Source of the DNA: Nitrospirillum iridis
GTDB lineage: Bacteria; Pseudomonadota; Alphaproteobacteria; Azospirillales; Azospirillaceae
Assembly: GCF_014205765.1 (NCBI RefSeq)
Contig: NZ_JACIIZ010000002.1
Location: 62,001-126,000 of the forward strand
DNA: 64,000 nt
Reading direction: 5' to 3'
The notes below the pieces were generated by a model. That model did not search any database. It had not been told where the DNA came from and worked only from the letters and a program-made list of their open reading frames with translations. Numbering within the stretch: position 1 is the stretch's first letter; each line of letters begins with the position of its first letter. The translations under genes and the position numbers were made by a program. Below, one piece after another: positions 41,014-50,957 of the stretch.

Positions 41014-43173
41014 ATGTCATCCCCTTCCATCGTCCATCCGGGGCAGCAGCCGGTGGCCCCCCAGCCCACCGAGCCCGCGCCCGCCGCGTCGAGCCGCCGG
41101 ACCGCCAAGTCCGCGCTGCTGGATCCGGCCATCCTGGGCCCGGCCGTCAAGGCCAGCTTCACCAAGCTGAACCCCGCCACCCTGGTGCGGAACCCCGTCA
41201 TGTTCCTGGTGGCGGCGGTGGCCCTGCTGACCACCGTCCTGCTGGCGCGCGACCTGGTGACGGGGGCCGCGAACACCGGCTTCTCCTCCCAGATCGTGCT
41301 GTGGCTGTGGTTCACGGTGCTGTTCGCCAACTTCGCCGAGGCGGTGGCCGAGGGCCGGGGCAAGGCCCAGGCCGACAGCCTGCGCAAGACCCGCACCGAA
41401 ACGGTGGCCAAGCGCCTGACCGGCCCCATGGTGCAGAAGGGGGCGGCGCTCACCGCCGCCTCGTTTCAGCAAGTGGGGGCCGCCGACCTGAAGGTGGGCG
41501 ACCATGTCGTGGTCGACGCCGGTGACATCATCCCCAGTGATGGGGAGGTGGTGGACGGCATCGCCACGGTGGACGAGTCCGCCATCACCGGTGAATCCGC
41601 CCCCGTCATCCGTGAGAGTGGCGGCGACCGGTCGGCCGTCACCGGCGGCACCCGCGTGCTGTCCGACCGCATCATCGTCCGCATCACGGCCGCCCAGGGC
41701 TCCACCTTCCTCGACCGCATGATCTCCCTGGTCGAGGGGGCGGAGCGGCAGAAGACCCCGAATGAGATCGCGCTCAACATCCTGCTGGTGGGTATGAGCC
41801 TGATCTTCATCCTGGCCGTCGTCTCCATCCCCGGCTTCGCCGCCTACGCCGGTGGCGCGGTGCCGGTGGTGGTGCTGGTCGCCCTGTTCGTCACGCTGAT
41901 CCCCACCACCATCGGTGCCTTGCTGTCGGCCATCGGCATCGCCGGCATGGACCGCCTGGTGCGCTTCAACGTGCTGGCCATGTCCGGCCGCGCGGTGGAG
42001 GCGGCGGGCGACGTCGACACCCTGCTGTTGGACAAGACCGGCACCATCACCCTGGGCAACCGCCATGCCGCCGAGTTCATCCCCGTGTCGGGCGTGAGCG
42101 ACAAGGAACTGGCGGAAGCGGCCCAGCTGTCGTCCCTGAGCGACGAGACGCCGGAAGGCCGGTCCATCGTCGTGCTGGCCAAGGAGAAGTACGGCCTGCG
42201 CGGCAAGGACATGGGCGGCCTGAACGCCCGCTTCGTCCCCTTCGCCGCCCAGACCCGCATGAGCGGTGTCGATTTGGAGGGCGGCATCCAGATCCGCAAG
42301 GGTGCCGGCGATGCCGTGCTGCGCCATGTGGCGAGCTTGCGCGGCAGCCAGCCGGTGCGCCACGCCGAGCTGGAGGCCATCGTCGAGCGCATCGCCAAGG
42401 CTGGCGGCACGCCGCTGGTGGTGGCGCGCAACGACCGGGTGCTGGGCGTCATCTACCTCAAGGACATCGTCAAGGGCGGCATCCGCGACCGCTTCGCCGA
42501 ACTGCGGCGCATGGGCATCCGCACGGTGATGATCACCGGTGACAACCCGCTGACCGCCGCCGCCATCGCGGCGGAGGCCGGGGTGGACGACTTCCTGGCC
42601 CAGGCGACGCCGGAGGACAAGTTGGCCCTGATCCGCAAGGAACAGGCGGAGGGTCGTCTGGTCGCCATGTGCGGCGACGGCACCAACGACGCCCCGGCCC
42701 TGGCCCAGGCGGACGTGGGTGTGGCCATGAACACCGGCACCCAGGCCGCGCGTGAGGCCGGCAACATGGTGGATCTGGACAGCGACCCCACCAAGCTGAT
42801 CGAGATCGTCGGCATCGGCAAACAGCTGCTGATGACCCGGGGCGCCTTGACCACCTTTTCCATCGCCAACGACGTCGCCAAGTACTTCGCCATCATCCCG
42901 GCGATGTTCGCGGGCCTGTACCCGGCCCTGAACGCGCTGAACATCATGCACCTGGCCACACCGCAATCGGCCATCCTGTCGGCCATCATCTTCAACGCCC
43001 TGGTCATCATCGCCCTGATCCCGCTGGCCCTGAAGGGCGTGCGCTATCGGGCCCTGCCGGCCGCCAGCCTGCTGTCGCGCAACATGCTGGTCTACGGCCT
43101 GGGCGGCATCGTCATCCCCTTCATCGGCATCAAGGCCATCGACATGGTCGTGACCGCCGTCGGTCTGGCCTGA
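41014..43173 (+). CDS. kdpB: KdpB, P-type ATPase subunit
   Basis: 719 residues. Hydrolyses ATP to drive K+ import. Phosphorylated Asp in [14 protein letters not shown], actuator loop ITGESAPVI, nucleotide site KGAGDAV and hinge [20 protein letters not shown]. The start at 41014 has GGAG 11 bases upstream; an earlier in-frame ATG (40969) would add 15 residues ([15 protein letters not shown]) that look non-native. The N-terminal Pro/Ala-rich stretch is somewhat longer than in E. coli. Confidence 0.96.
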   Translation: MSSPSIVHPGQQPVAPQPTEPAPAASSRRTAKSALLDPAILGPAVKASFTKLNPATLVRNPVMFLVAAVALLTTVLLARDLVTGAANTGFSSQIVLWLWFTVLFANFAEAVAEGRGKAQADSLRKTRTETVAKRLTGPMVQKGAALTAASFQQVGAADLKVGDHVVVDAGDIIPSDGEVVDGIATVDESAITGESAPVIRESGGDRSAVTGGTRVLSDRIIVRITAAQGSTFLDRMISLVEGAERQKTPNEIALNILLVGMSLIFILAVVSIPGFAAYAGGAVPVVVLVALFVTLIPTTIGALLSAIGIAGMDRLVRFNVLAMSGRAVEAAGDVDTLLLDKTGTITLGNRHAAEFIPVSGVSDKELAEAAQLSSLSDETPEGRSIVVLAKEKYGLRGKDMGGLNARFVPFAAQTRMSGVDLEGGIQIRKGAGDAVLRHVASLRGSQPVRHAELEAIVERIAKAGGTPLVVARNDRVLGVIYLKDIVKGGIRDRFAELRRMGIRTVMITGDNPLTAAAIAAEAGVDDFLAQATPEDKLALIRKEQAEGRLVAMCGDGTNDAPALAQADVGVAMNTGTQAAREAGNMVDLDSDPTKLIEIVGIGKQLLMTRGALTTFSIANDVAKYFAIIPAMFAGLYPALNALNIMHLATPQSAILSAIIFNALVIIALIPLALKGVRYRALPAASLLSRNMLVYGLGGIVIPFIGIKAIDMVVTAVGLA

Positions 43174-43186
43174 GGAGGCCAATCCC

Positions 43187-43789
43187 ATGCTCAAGCAAAT
43201 CCGCCCGGCCATCACCCTGGCCCTGTTCTTCACCGTGCTCTGCGGCCTGATCTATCCCCTGGGCATGACCGGCATCGCCCGGGCGCTGTTCCCGGCCCAG
43301 GCGGGCGGCAGCCTGATCGCGGCCAAGGACGGCACCATCGTCGGCTCCACCCTCATCGGGCAGAACTTCACCTCGGAGAAGTATTTCTGGGGCCGGCCGT
43401 CGGCCACCACCGACACCGACCCCAACGACAGCACCAAGACGGTGGCGTCGCCCTACAACGCCGCCAACTCCTCGGGCTCCAACCTCGGCCCCACCTCCAA
43501 GGCGCTGGTCGATCGCATCGCCGGGGATGTCGAGAAGTATGGCGCCACCAAGGACCATCCGGTGCCGGTGGATCTGGTGACGGCGTCGGCCAGCGGCCTG
43601 GACCCGGACATCTCGCCCGCCGGCGCCTATTACCAGGTGGCCCGCGTGGCCAAGGCCCGGGGGCTGAGCGAAGCCGCCGTCCGCGGCCTGGTGGACGCCC
43701 ACATCGAAGGCCGTGTGCTGGGCCTGATCGGGGAGCCGCATGTGAACGTCCTGGCGCTGAACCGCGCCTTGGATGCCACGCATCCGTGA
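43187..43789 (+). CDS. kdpC: KdpC, accessory subunit
   Basis: 200 residues, with a membrane helix at 8-28 ([20 protein letters not shown]) and a periplasmic domain with [50 protein letters not shown] and [16 protein letters not shown] (here [10 protein letters not shown]). It raises the affinity of the pump. Starts 13 bases after kdpB with GAGGAGG. Confidence 0.97.
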   Translation: MLKQIRPAITLALFFTVLCGLIYPLGMTGIARALFPAQAGGSLIAAKDGTIVGSTLIGQNFTSEKYFWGRPSATTDTDPNDSTKTVASPYNAANSSGSNLGPTSKALVDRIAGDVEKYGATKDHPVPVDLVTASASGLDPDISPAGAYYQVARVAKARGLSEAAVRGLVDAHIEGRVLGLIGEPHVNVLALNRALDATHP

Positions 43790-43821
43790 GGGGGTTAGGC
43801 TAAAGGCTCGCTGTTCCGGAA

Positions 43822-43846
43822 CCGTTGGCGCTATTCTCGCCAACGG
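43822..43846 (+). terminator. Hairpin between kdpC and kdpD
   Basis: CCGTTGGCG/CGCCAACGG with a 7-base loop. No T-run directly follows (GGCTTTTTG comes 11 bases later), so it may be an attenuator or processing site that lowers expression of the regulator genes relative to the pump genes. Confidence 0.55.
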
Positions 43847-43875
43847 GCCGGACGGTGGCTTTTTGCCGTTTGTTT

Positions 43876-43900
43876 CCTTGCCTTGCCTTGCCTTGCCTTG
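43876..43900 (+). repeat. Pentanucleotide repeat (CCTTG)5 just upstream of kdpD
   Basis: Five perfect copies of CCTTG end 18 bases before the likely GTG start of kdpD. Copy-number change would shift the spacing, and would change the frame if translation started at a TTG within the repeat. Confidence 0.85.
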
Positions 43901-43918
43901 AAAGATCGACCGTTCGCT

Positions 43919-46621
43919 GTGACCAACGCCGACTATACCAATCGTCCATCGCCCGATGCCCTGTTGAGCCAGGCCATGCAGGAGCGCCGGGGCAAGCTGC
44001 GCATCTACCTGGGCGCCGCCCCGGGTGTGGGCAAAACCTATCAGATGCTGGAAACCGCCCGGCAGCTGAAGGCCGAAGGCGTGGACGTGGTGGTCGGCGT
44101 GGTGGAGACCCATGGCCGGCGGGAGACGGAGGCCATGCTGGCCGGCCTGGAGGTCGTGCCCCGCCGGGTGCTGGACTACAAGGGCCGCACCTTGGAGGAG
44201 ATGGACATCGACGCCCTGCTGCGCCGCCGTCCGCGCCTGGCCCTGGTGGATGAGCTGGCCCACACCAACGCCGCCGGCAGCCGCCACGCCAAGCGCTACT
44301 CCGATGTCGAGGAACTGCTGGCCGCCGGCATCGACGTGCTGACCACCCTGAACATCCAGCATGTGGAAAGCCTGAACGACGTGGTGGCTCAGATCACCCG
44401 CATCCGCGTGCGCGAGACGGTGCCCGACAGCGTGCTGGAGACGGCGGATGAGATCGAGGTCATCGACCTGCCGCCGCAAGACCTGATCAAACGCCTGAAC
44501 GAGGGCAAGGTCTATATCCGCGAGCAGGCGCAGCGGGCGCTGAAGCACTATTTCTCGCCCGGCAACCTGACGGCCCTGCGCGAACTGGCGCTGCGGCGTA
44601 CGGCGCAGCGGGTCGATGACCAGATGCTGTCCTACATGCAGCGCCACGCCATCCAGGGGCCGTGGGCGGCGGGCGACCGCGTGCTGGTCTGCGTGTCGGA
44701 GGACAAGACCGCCGGCGGCCTGGTGCGCTATGCCAAGCGCCTGGCGGACCGGCTGAAGACGCGCTTCACCGCCCTTTACGTCGAGACGGCCCGCACCCAG
44801 CGCCTGGGCGAGGCGGCGCGCGACCGCATCGCCGACACCCTGCGCCTGGCGGAGCAGTTGGGGGGCGAGGCCATCACCGTTCCCGGCCGCACCATCGCCG
44901 CCGACGTGCTGGGCTATGCCCGATCCAACAATTTCACCCATATCATCATCGGCAAGTCGGAACGGCCGCGCTGGTTCGAAATCGTGCACGGCTCCGTCGT
45001 GCATGAACTGGTGCGCAAGGCCGGCACCATCTCCGTCCACGTCATCGCCGGCGAGGCGGTGGAGACGGAGGAGATACCGCCCAAGTTGGTGCGCACCCGC
45101 CCCGAGGCGGGCGGGCTGGATTTCCGGCCCTATGGCGTGGCCACGCTCATGGTGGCGCTGGCCACCGTGGTGGGCAGCCTGCTGGGCAACACCATGGACG
45201 TGCGCAACCTTTCGCTCGTCTACATCGCCGCCGTGCTGGCCAGCGCCATCCTGCACGGCTACGGCCCCTCGCTGTTCGCCTCCTGCCTCAGCGTCCTGGC
45301 CTACAACTTCTTCTTCCTGCCGCCGCTCTACACCTTCACCATCCGCGATCCGTCCAACGTGGTGGCGCTGGTGTTCTTCACCATCGTCGCCGTCTTCACC
45401 AGCCGCCTGACGGCGCGGGTGCGCGAACAGGCGACCATCGCTGCCAACCGCGCCCGCATCACCGCGCAAATGTTCTCTTTCGCGCGCAAGCTGGCCGGCA
45501 TCGGCGAGATGGAGGATTTGCTGTGGGCCACCACCCACCAGGTGGCGCTGTTGCTGAAGGTGCGCGTCGTCCTGCTGATGCCCGACGACCACGCGGCGCT
45601 GGAGGTGAAGGCCGGCTATCCCCCCGAGGACCAGGTGGGGGAGATGGACCTGGCCGCCGCCCGTTGGGCCTATGACAACGCCAAGCCGGCCGGCCGCGGC
45701 GCCCCCACGCTGCCGGGGACCCAGCGCCTGTTCCTGCCGGTGCGGACGGAGCGCGGCGTGGTGGCGGTGGTGGGCGTGGACACCGACGACCCCGGCCCCA
45801 TCCTGACGCCGGACCAGCGTCGCCTGCTGGACGCCATCATGGATCAGGCGGCCGTGGCCATCGAGCGGGTGAAGCTGGTCCAGGACATCGACAAGGCCCG
45901 GCTGGAGGGGGAGACGGAGCGGCTGCGCTCCGCCATGCTGACCTCGCTCTCCCACGATTTGCGCACCCCCTTGGCCGCCATCATCGGCACCGCCACCACC
46001 CTGAAGGGGGAAGGCGAGGGGATGGAACCCGCCACCCGCGCCCAACTGACCGCCGACCTGCTGACGGAGGCCGAGCGCATGGGCCGGTTCGTGCGCAACC
46101 TGCTGGACATGACGCGGCTGGAGGCCGGGCTGGACATCAAGCGGGAGCCCACCGACCTGGTGGACGTCGTCCACACCGCGACCCAGCGGGCGCGCCCCGT
46201 GCTGGCCGGGCGGACCCTGGACCTGGACCTCGCCCCCGACCTGCCGCTGGTGCGCACCGATTATCTGCTGCTGGAACAGGTGCTGTTCAACCTGCTGGAC
46301 AACGCCGCCAAATACTCGGCGCCCGACGCGCGGGTGACGGTGTCGGCGGCGCGGCGGCACAACCATGTCCTGATCCGGGTGATGGACGAGGGCGTCGGCA
46401 TCCCGCCCGACAGCCTGGACCGCATCTTCGACAAGTTCTATAGGGTGGAGCAGCGTGACCACCGCCAGGCCGGGACCGGCCTGGGCCTGGCCATCTGCCG
46501 GGGATTCATGACCGCCTTGGGCGGCACCATCAGGGCGACCAACCGCACGGACAAGTCGGGGGCGGTGTTCGAGCTGACGCTGCCGACCGATGACGCGCTG
46601 GATGCCTGGGTTCTCGGGTGA
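43919..46621 (+). CDS. kdpD: KdpD, potassium/turgor sensor histidine kinase
   Basis: About 900 residues. Order: KdpD domain with Walker A (LGAAPGVGKTYQMLETARQL) and LVDELAHTNAAGSRHAKRYS; universal stress protein-like domain (VLVCVSEDKTAGGLVRYAKR); four membrane helices (about residues 400-490); GAF-like region; dimerisation box SLSHDLRTPLAAIIGTATTL with the phosphorylated His; and ATPase boxes (LLDNAAKYS, GVGIPPDSLDRIFDKFYR, GTGLGLAICRG). I place the start at GTG 43919 (MTNADYTNRPSPDALLSQAM); a TTG at 43883 in the repeat is also in frame. KdpE follows directly. Confidence 0.95.
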   Translation: MTNADYTNRPSPDALLSQAMQERRGKLRIYLGAAPGVGKTYQMLETARQLKAEGVDVVVGVVETHGRRETEAMLAGLEVVPRRVLDYKGRTLEEMDIDALLRRRPRLALVDELAHTNAAGSRHAKRYSDVEELLAAGIDVLTTLNIQHVESLNDVVAQITRIRVRETVPDSVLETADEIEVIDLPPQDLIKRLNEGKVYIREQAQRALKHYFSPGNLTALRELALRRTAQRVDDQMLSYMQRHAIQGPWAAGDRVLVCVSEDKTAGGLVRYAKRLADRLKTRFTALYVETARTQRLGEAARDRIADTLRLAEQLGGEAITVPGRTIAADVLGYARSNNFTHIIIGKSERPRWFEIVHGSVVHELVRKAGTISVHVIAGEAVETEEIPPKLVRTRPEAGGLDFRPYGVATLMVALATVVGSLLGNTMDVRNLSLVYIAAVLASAILHGYGPSLFASCLSVLAYNFFFLPPLYTFTIRDPSNVVALVFFTIVAVFTSRLTARVREQATIAANRARITAQMFSFARKLAGIGEMEDLLWATTHQVALLLKVRVVLLMPDDHAALEVKAGYPPEDQVGEMDLAAARWAYDNAKPAGRGAPTLPGTQRLFLPVRTERGVVAVVGVDTDDPGPILTPDQRRLLDAIMDQAAVAIERVKLVQDIDKARLEGETERLRSAMLTSLSHDLRTPLAAIIGTATTLKGEGEGMEPATRAQLTADLLTEAERMGRFVRNLLDMTRLEAGLDIKREPTDLVDVVHTATQRARPVLAGRTLDLDLAPDLPLVRTDYLLLEQVLFNLLDNAAKYSAPDARVTVSAARRHNHVLIRVMDEGVGIPPDSLDRIFDKFYRVEQRDHRQAGTGLGLAICRGFMTALGGTIRATNRTDKSGAVFELTLPTDDALDAWVLG

Positions 46622-46625
46622 AAAG

Positions 46626-47327
46626 ATGAGCAAACCCCATCGCATCCTGGTGATCGAGGACGAGGTGGCCATCCGCCGCCTGCTGCGCGCCGTGCTGACG
46701 CCCCTGGGCTGGACCGTGGTGGAAGCGGCGACCGCGCAGGAGGGGATGGTGCAGGCGCGTCTGCCCGGCATCGACCTGGTCCTGCTGGATTTGGGGTTGC
46801 CGGATGGCGACGGCCTGGATCTGGTGGGGCGGCTGAAGGCCGAACGGCCCACGCCCGTCATCATCCTGTCCAGCCGGGATCAGGAGGATGACAAGGTGGC
46901 GGCGCTGGATCTGGGCGCCGACGACTATGTCACCAAGCCGTTCGGCACGGCCGAACTGATGGCCCGCATCCGCGCCGCGCTGCGCCATGCCGTGCAGCAG
47001 CAGGGGGGGCGGTCGGTGGTGAACGCCGGCGGGCTGGAGATCGACCTGATCAACCGGCATGTGAGCCGGGCGGGGGAGAAACTGCACCTGTCCCCGACGG
47101 AGTTCGATCTCTTGCGCTATCTGGCGGCCCATGCCGGCAAGATTTTGACCCACCGGCAAATCCTCAAGGAAGTCTGGGGCCCGGCCAAGGAAGACGAGGT
47201 GCAGTACTTGCGGGTCTATATCCGCATGTTGCGCCAGAAGATCGAAAACGATCCCAACGCGCCGGGAATCATCCAGACGGAACCCGGCATCGGCTACCGC
47301 CTGGTGATTAGCGACGAATCCCCCTGA
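46626..47327 (+). CDS. kdpE: KdpE, OmpR-type response regulator
   Basis: 233 residues. Receiver domain with VIEDEVAIRRLL, phospho-acceptor Asp in DLVLLDLGLPDGDG and the Lys in DDYVTKPFGTAELMAR; C-terminal winged helix with LHLSPTEFDLLRYLAAHAGK and YLRVYIRMLRQKIENDPNAP, GYRLV. It starts four bases after kdpD. Phosphorylated KdpE should activate the kdpF promoter (box at 38845-38894) and perhaps the barrel gene (24244-24293). Confidence 0.96.
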   Translation: MSKPHRILVIEDEVAIRRLLRAVLTPLGWTVVEAATAQEGMVQARLPGIDLVLLDLGLPDGDGLDLVGRLKAERPTPVIILSSRDQEDDKVAALDLGADDYVTKPFGTAELMARIRAALRHAVQQQGGRSVVNAGGLEIDLINRHVSRAGEKLHLSPTEFDLLRYLAAHAGKILTHRQILKEVWGPAKEDEVQYLRVYIRMLRQKIENDPNAPGIIQTEPGIGYRLVISDESP

Positions 47328-47470
47328 TTTCATGGGCTTTTCACGGAAACGAATCATGGACGTGCATCCATTCCCGGTTCGCGGGTGCGTTATGCCGCCG
47401 CAGATGGGGCTTCCCAAAGGCCCTGAGATCCCTTATTTGACGGCGATCGGTCACCAGTACGGTTGTTTTC

Positions 47471-48016
47471 ATGCACCGCTCAAGCGTTGCGGCCGGGCCG
47501 GCCTTCCCCGCCCCCAAGGTCGCTGACGTCATGGCCTCCATCACGTCCGATCCGTCGTCCTCGGCGCTGGCCCCGTCGTCGGTGGGGCTGGGAATCACGG
47601 TCGCGACCAAGGATGGTGTCCTGAAGGAAGTGGCCCTGCGCATCGCCGCCGCCGGTGGCCTGGACGTCGGCGCCGTGATGGACGACCTGCGCGCCCGTGA
47701 GGCGCTGGGCTCCACCGGCGTGGGCGCCGGCATCGCCATCCCGCACGCCCGCTTCATGAGCATCAGCCGCCCCATCGGCGCCTTCGTCCGTCTGGCCCGC
47801 CCGGTGGAGTTCGAGGCCATCGATGGCGCGCCCGTGGATCTGGTCTTCGGCCTGCTGACGCCCGTCCATTGCGGCAACGCCCATCTCCAGGCCCTGGCGC
47901 GCATCAGCAGGGCGCTGCGCACCCCCGGCCTGGCCGCAAGCCTGCGCGCCGCCCCGGACGCCCTGTCGCTGCACGCCCTGGTGGCGCCTATCCTGGACGC
48001 TGGCGCCGCCTGCTGA
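47471..48016 (+). CDS. PtsN-like EIIA-Ntr protein
   Basis: 181 residues (or 161 if translation starts at the ATG 47531). The PTS EIIA-type-2 fold is recognisable: ALRIAAAGGLDVGAVMDDLR, REALGSTGVGAGIAIPHARF with the phosphorylated His in AIPHA, then VEFEAIDGAPVDLVFGLLTP. In E. coli, dephosphorylated PtsN binds KdpD and adjusts kdp expression. The location 144 bases behind kdpE suggests such a function here; the N-terminal extension before the EIIA domain is Ser/Pro-rich and not conserved in PtsN. Confidence 0.82.
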   Translation: MHRSSVAAGPAFPAPKVADVMASITSDPSSSALAPSSVGLGITVATKDGVLKEVALRIAAAGGLDVGAVMDDLRAREALGSTGVGAGIAIPHARFMSISRPIGAFVRLARPVEFEAIDGAPVDLVFGLLTPVHCGNAHLQALARISRALRTPGLAASLRAAPDALSLHALVAPILDAGAAC

Positions 48017-48038
48017 CCAGCAGGCGGCACCGTCCCCC

Positions 48039-48947
48039 TCATGCGGTCCCGAAGGCAGACCGTAGGAAGGCGACGCCCGCGTCGACCGCGGCCTCGCCCA
48101 GAGGGTTGCTGGCCCTGTCCTTGAAGAATTGCATGAAGCCGTGCGTCTGCCCCGGGTAGACCACCGCATGGGCGTCCACGCCCGCCCGCGCCAGGGCCTC
48201 AGCGTAGGCCACGCCCTCATCCCGCAAGGGGTCCATTTCCCCCGTCTGCACCAGGGCCGGTGGCAGCCCGGCGTGGCTTGGGGCCGATAGCGGCGCCACC
48301 AGCGGACTGTATGGATCGATTCCCGCCGGGATATAGGCCGACATGAACATGCCTTTGGCCGCCCGCGTGGGGAAATGGGTATCGCCATATTCCGCCCAGG
48401 AGGGCGTGTCCATCCTGTTGCTGGTGGAAGGGTACATAAGCCATTGCGCGACGACGGCGGCGCCGCGGCGTTCACGCGCCAGCAGGGCGGTGGCCGCCGC
48501 CAGGGTGCCGCCAGCGCTGTCCCCCGCCAGGGCGATGCGGGTGGCGTCCCCGCCGATCTCCGGGGCGTGGGCCGCCAGCCATTCCAGGGTGGCATAGACG
48601 TCGCTCAGTCCGGCGGGGAAGGGGTGTTCCGGCGCTAGGCGATAGTCGACATAGACCACCAGGGCCGACGCCTTACTGGCGATGGCCCGCGCCAGCACCT
48701 CATGCGTCTCCAGATCTCCGGCGGAGAAGCCGCCGCCGTGCACGAACAGGATCACCGGCAGCGTCATCCCCTGGGGCGCTGTGGCCGGCACGTACAGCCG
48801 CGCCGGGATGGTTCGGGCGGGGCCACTGGCCGGGATGGCCAGCGTCCGCTCTTCCGCCACCAGATCCGGGGTGCCGGCGGAAGGGATCATGGCGCGGTAT
48901 TCCGCGCGCATGCGGGCCACGGCGGCGGCGATATCCTGTTCAGTCAT
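48039..48947 (-). CDS. Alpha/beta hydrolase, hormone-sensitive lipase family
   Basis: 302 residues. HSL-type esterase: oxyanion motif ILFVHGGGFSAGD, nucleophile elbow IALAGDSAGGTLAAA (Ser), YVDYRLAPEHPFPAG, catalytic Asp in TGEMDPLRDEG and His in YPGQTHGFMQFF. Hydrolyses short acyl esters in the cytoplasm. I chose 48947 (MTEQDIAAAVARM), since the upstream in-frame extension crosses the divergent promoter region. Divergent from a LysR gene that probably controls it. Confidence 0.9.
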   Translation of the reverse strand: MTEQDIAAAVARMRAEYRAMIPSAGTPDLVAEERTLAIPASGPARTIPARLYVPATAPQGMTLPVILFVHGGGFSAGDLETHEVLARAIASKASALVVYVDYRLAPEHPFPAGLSDVYATLEWLAAHAPEIGGDATRIALAGDSAGGTLAAATALLARERRGAAVVAQWLMYPSTSNRMDTPSWAEYGDTHFPTRAAKGMFMSAYIPAGIDPYSPLVAPLSAPSHAGLPPALVQTGEMDPLRDEGVAYAEALARAGVDAHAVVYPGQTHGFMQFFKDRASNPLGEAAVDAGVAFLRSAFGTA

Positions 48948-48992
48948 TGTCCGTCTCGGTAAGGGCTGGCGTTGCCGGACTGTACGGTTGGC

Positions 48993-49026
48993 GATCAAAC
49001 GTGATAAATCGTCGTTATCGCTGATC
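48993..49026. promoter_or_regulatory. Nested dyads between hydrolase and LysR genes
   Basis: GATCA (48993-48997) pairs with TGATC (49022-49026), and GATAA (49003-49007) pairs with TTATC (49015-49019), both centred near 49010 in the 100-base divergent gap. A LysR operator is the likely reading. Confidence 0.5.
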
Positions 49027-49047
49027 ATTAGAAATAAATTGGATGGA

Positions 49048-49953
49048 ATGGACCGCCTGACCAGCATGCGCATCTATGTCCAGGCGGTGGAACTCGGCTC
49101 GTTCTCGGCGGCGGCGGCGGCGCTGGACCTGTCGCCCCAACTGGTGGGCAAGCATGTCCAGGCGCTGGAGCAGCATCTGGGCGTACGCCTGCTCAACCGC
49201 ACCACGCGGCGCCAGGGACTGACGGACATCGGTCGCATTTATTATGAGCGGGCCAAAATCATCCTGGCGGAAGTCGACGCCGCCGACAGCCTGGCGGCGG
49301 AAAGTCGTGCCGTGCCCCGTGGGCGCTTGCGCGTCAACGCCCCGGTCAGTTTCGGTATCCACCTGCTGGCGGCTCGGCTGCCAGTGTACATGCGCCGGTA
49401 TCCGGAGGTGTCGGTGGACCTGACCCTGGCCAACCGGCGGGTGGACTTGATCGACGAAGGATATGACGTGGTCTTCCGCATCGGTGAACTGGCGGACAGC
49501 CGGCTGATGGCCCGCGCGCTGGCTCCCTATCGGCTGATCTTGTGCGCCGCCCCGTCCTACCTGGACAGCCACCCGCTCCCGACCCACCCGCTGGATTTGC
49601 GGGACCATGAGTGCCTGCTGTTCCCCAACACGGCGCTGCGGAGCGCATGGCCGTTCGTGGGGCCGGATGGTTCCGTGTCCGTCCCTGTCGCCGGACGCTT
49701 GAGCATCGATAGCGGAGAGGCGCTGCAGGTGGCGGTATTGGCGGGCCTGGGTATCGCGTTGCAGCCGGTCGAGGTGGCGCGGGCCGACCTGGCGGCCGGC
49801 CGCCTGCGCGTCCTGCTGCCGGACTACACCGTGCCCGCCCGGCCCATGCACGTGCTCTATGCCCCCGATCATCGGGTTACGCCCAAGCTGCGTAGCTTCC
49901 TGGATTTCGCCGCCGCCGAATTCGGTTCAGGCGACAATTGGATGGACGGCTGA
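49048..49953 (+). CDS. LysR-family regulator
   Basis: 301 residues. Helix-turn-helix: YVQAVELGSFSAAAAALDLS followed by PQLVGKHVQALEQHLGVRLL; then RTTRRQGLTDIG and the effector domain (VNAPVSFGIHLLAARLPVYM), the group closest to DmlR/YafC-like LysR proteins. The start at 49048 (MDRLTSMRIYVQAVE) fits the family. Divergent from the lipase-family hydrolase. Confidence 0.92.
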   Translation: MDRLTSMRIYVQAVELGSFSAAAAALDLSPQLVGKHVQALEQHLGVRLLNRTTRRQGLTDIGRIYYERAKIILAEVDAADSLAAESRAVPRGRLRVNAPVSFGIHLLAARLPVYMRRYPEVSVDLTLANRRVDLIDEGYDVVFRIGELADSRLMARALAPYRLILCAAPSYLDSHPLPTHPLDLRDHECLLFPNTALRSAWPFVGPDGSVSVPVAGRLSIDSGEALQVAVLAGLGIALQPVEVARADLAAGRLRVLLPDYTVPARPMHVLYAPDHRVTPKLRSFLDFAAAEFGSGDNWMDG

Positions 49954-50023
49954 TTGACCCGTATCAAGGACGCCCCCCGACCGTGGGGGCAGTATGGCGG
50001 CATCCCAACCGGAGGATGCCGCC

Positions 50024-50800
50024 ATGACCGCGCCCGCTCCCAAAGTCGATTTCCTCGCCCCCACCGCCGTCCGCCAGATCATGACGCCCGGCGTCCTGAC
50101 CGTGCGGCCGGACACGCCGCTGGTGGATGCCCTGCGCCTGATGGTGCGCAACCGCATCAGTGGCCTGCCGGTGGTGGTGGATGATGAAGGGGCTGTCCGC
50201 GTGGTCGGCGTCCTGACCGAGGGCGACCTGTTGCGCCGGGCGGAAACCGGCACGGAGACGCCGGCCTCCTGGTGGCGGCGGATGTTCACCACCCCGGGCG
50301 ACCAAGCCGACCAGTATAGCAAGGTCCACGGCCGGCGCGTGGACGAGGTGATGACGCGGGACGTCATCAGCGTCGACGTCGATGACGACGTCACCGCCGC
50401 CGTCGCCTTGATGGACCGCCACAAGGTGAAGCGCCTGCCGGTGCTGGCCCACGGCCACCTGGCCGGTGTGATCAGCCGCGCCGACGTGGTGCGGGCCCTG
50501 CTGCATGCCTTTGATGTCAGCACCGACCCGGTGGAGGAGCCGCCGCTGCTGGACACGGAAATCCGCTACCGCCTGCTGGTGGAACTGGCCGACAAGCGCT
50601 GGTGGGCGGACAGCCGGGTGAACGTGGTGGTGGAGAACGGCATCGTCACCCTGACCGGCGCCGTCTATGACGCGCGCGTGGCCCAGGCCTTCCGCGTGGT
50701 GGCCGAGAATGGCGCCGGCGTGCGCGAGGTGCGCGACCATCTGGTGGTGGCCGAAGGGCTGCCCGGCTGGGCCGGCGTGGACAACGCCTTCGTGGCGTAA
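50024..50800 (+). CDS. Two CBS domains plus BON domain protein
   Basis: 258 residues. CBS 1 (VRQIMTPGVLTVRPDTPLVD ... GVLTEGDLLRR) and CBS 2 (VDEVMTRDVISVDVDDDVTA ... GVISRADVVRALL) bind adenosine-type ligands; BON (RYRLLVELADKRWWADSRVN, VVVENGIVTLTGAVYDARVA) may bind lipids or membranes. Such proteins are common stress genes in alphaproteobacteria. GGAGG eight bases before 50024 supports the start. Its last codons and downstream region are duplicated at 54812-55022. Confidence 0.9.
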   Translation: MTAPAPKVDFLAPTAVRQIMTPGVLTVRPDTPLVDALRLMVRNRISGLPVVVDDEGAVRVVGVLTEGDLLRRAETGTETPASWWRRMFTTPGDQADQYSKVHGRRVDEVMTRDVISVDVDDDVTAAVALMDRHKVKRLPVLAHGHLAGVISRADVVRALLHAFDVSTDPVEEPPLLDTEIRYRLLVELADKRWWADSRVNVVVENGIVTLTGAVYDARVAQAFRVVAENGAGVREVRDHLVVAEGLPGWAGVDNAFVA

Positions 50801-50957
50801 GGGGGCAGCTTTCGCCGGAAGACCCGGCATGAAATGACCGGCGACACCGCCGCCGCCGGGTGTCGCTGGAGCATGATGCCAACGGCGTCAAGGGCTTGCC
50901 GATGGCCCGAAAGCGGCATGTTTGTCGACCACGACCCACCAATAGATGATGGAATGG
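50748..50957 (+). repeat. Direct repeat flanking the SDR/QOR/TetR block, left copy
   Basis: About 205 bases including the last 17 codons of the CBS-BON gene and about 150 bases downstream. It matches 54812-55022 in the same orientation at roughly 85 percent. Shared blocks include GTGGACAACGCCTTCGTGGC, GGCATGAAATGACCGGCGAC and AACCCACCAATAGAT-like sequence. The remaining 200 bases to the next gene show nothing notable. Confidence 0.88.

Noticed and set aside
43130-46864. A 1244-codon open frame on the minus strand, opposite kdpC, kdpD and kdpE
   Set aside because: It is a shadow of high-GC codon use in the kdp genes; the translation is low-complexity and rich in His, Gly, Arg and Gln, and the plus-strand genes are certain.
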